Source of the DNA: ChocPot-Mid sp043804925
GTDB taxonomy: Bacteria; Bacteroidota; Ignavibacteria; Kapaibacteriales; UBA2268
Reading direction: 5' to 3'
DNA length: 64,000 nt
Assembly: GCA_043804925.1 (NCBI GenBank)
Contig: JAZDIP010000106.1
Span: forward strand, 1 to 64,000
Positions within the stretch are counted from its first letter, which is position 1. Every line of letters starts with the position of its first letter. The notes under the pieces were generated by a model that did no database searches, was not told where the DNA came from, and saw only the letters and a list, made by a program, of their open reading frames with translations. Shown in pieces: positions 63,200 through 64,000 of the stretch. The position numbers and the translations under genes are program-made.

Positions 63200-63338
63200 A
63201 ATAGCACCTCTAAGTTTCTTATATTTAATTACCAAAATTTAATAGACTACTTCTTCTGAAATTCTATAATGAGCAGCTTTAATTATTTCAAAATTGATAT
63301 TTTTCAAAATATCTATCATAAAAATCTTTTAAATAATA

Positions 63339-64000
63339 CTATTCAATTAATTTGAAGTTGATTTCAAAATTACTAAAATGGTGTTCTTCGTTATCTTCCT
63401 CAATTAATTCTCCCCCATCAGTATAATTTTTTATTTTACATTTATACTTTGTATCTATTGATATTTTCCAAATTTTTTTATTCCTAAAATCAAAATCAAA
63501 TGGAAGAAAAGGTATTTTTATTGACAAAGTACCATCGTTATTATCCTTAATTGAATAGTTTTTATTAAAAGAATTATTCTCCGAAATTAAATAGATTGGA
63601 TTTTTCTCGAAAGTGTTTATATAGTAAGTATAACTATCATACTTTATTTGTATAGAATATTTGTTTAAAATAGATGTTAAAACCAGATCAAGAAATAAAG
63701 TATCCGAATAGTTATCATTGGACTTTATATTAATGTTCAGCCCTATATTTCCATCACCATTATTAAAGAATTCACATGTATTATTTATTGAGCAATCCAA
63801 TTTTCCAGCTAAACAAATTTTCGATTTAACAGTATCTTTATCAATTGAGCCATATATTGAATTACTTGCTTCTAAATCATTGTTTAAATTAACAATTTGA
63901 TTTCCTTTTTTACCAATTTTAAGTGTTCCCAAATCCAATTGAACATTTGTCGGTTTTGTCCAATCTACCGTTAATGGGAAATCTGCTGAATCCAAAAATT
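63339..64000 (-). CDS. Partial paralogue of the neighbouring metalloprotease-type lipoprotein
   Basis: A minus-strand frame open to the window edge, with only the last about 220 residues inside. Its start here (LDSADFPLTVDWTKPTNVQL) aligns with YKDSMDFPLSIDWNEPTNNE in the 61076-63199 product, so this is the region just after the regulatory-like domain. The rest is beta-rich (YSIQIKYDSYTYYIN, FEINFKLIE end). A TTG at 63995 is not a real start; the gene continues beyond the window. Two tandem copies of the same lipoprotein type are indicated. Confidence 0.7.
   Translation of the reverse strand, partial: FLDSADFPLTVDWTKPTNVQLDLGTLKIGKKGNQIVNLNNDLEASNSIYGSIDKDTVKSKICLAGKLDCSINNTCEFFNNGDGNIGLNINIKSNDNYSDTLFLDLVLTSILNKYSIQIKYDSYTYYINTFEKNPIYLISENNSFNKNYSIKDNNDGTLSIKIPFLPFDFDFRNKKIWKISIDTKYKCKIKNYTDGGELIEEDNEEHHFSNFEINFKLIE

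Overview
The window is AT-rich DNA from a bacterium of the Bacteroidota/Chlorobiota (FCB) group, most likely an Ignavibacteria- or Kapabacteria-like lineage. The support is five secreted proteins with type IX secretion (T9SS)-style C-terminal sorting domains, SPOR, TonB and plug-less outer-membrane barrel proteins, many lipoproteins, a heme-bearing outer-membrane porin, and TAnnTTTG-like -7 promoter elements. The taxonomy is inferred from gene content; no rRNA or tRNA gene was seen.

Layout. 1-8.7 kb: a truncated secreted protein, an XRE regulator, gpmI, then a duplicated module of a cysteine-rich protein of unknown family followed by a T9SS propeller cargo. 8.8-9.0 kb: a 29-bp tandem repeat. 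9-16 kb: a membrane protein, a five-heme cytochrome and a monoheme porin (candidate extracellular electron transfer pair), tandem membrane paralogues, a DUF3592-like protein, a cupin and an outer-membrane protein. 16.3-23.2 kb: a TPR / barrel / SPOR / TonB envelope cluster with a 53-residue membrane protein at its end. 23.5-26.4 kb: a very AT-rich three-gene cassette, sce7726-like nuclease, sce7725-like protein and RES-domain toxin, the best candidate here for an antiviral system. 26.4-41.3 kb: LysE exporter, giant T9SS protein, mtnA / class II aldolase / hydrolase operon, Ntn hydrolase, lipoproteins, a broken transposase, nrnA and a DUF3160 protein. 41.5-48.1 kb: a redox operon joining complex I-like NADH modules (NuoE, NuoF, NuoG N-terminus) to glutamate-synthase-like modules (GltD fused to NuoF, plus a GltB-like FMN protein). 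48.4-54.8 kb: housekeeping genes prmC, pyrB, HU, pgsA, a CoA-binding protein, nadC and nadA.

54.9-59.7 kb is an accessory island: a type ISP restriction-modification remnant, a TIGR04255 three-gene operon, an IS3-like end, nested palindromes, and phage terminase small and large subunit genes separated by seven copies of a 19-bp repeat that runs into the terL start codon. 59.8-64 kb: a lyase-like secreted protein with a damaged 5' end and two related secreted metalloprotease-type lipoproteins, the last cut by the window edge.

A theme across the window is short degenerate tandem repeats (10-33 bp units) and a dispersed 25-bp element that pack the spacers, abut stop codons and in several cases are translated into gene ends.
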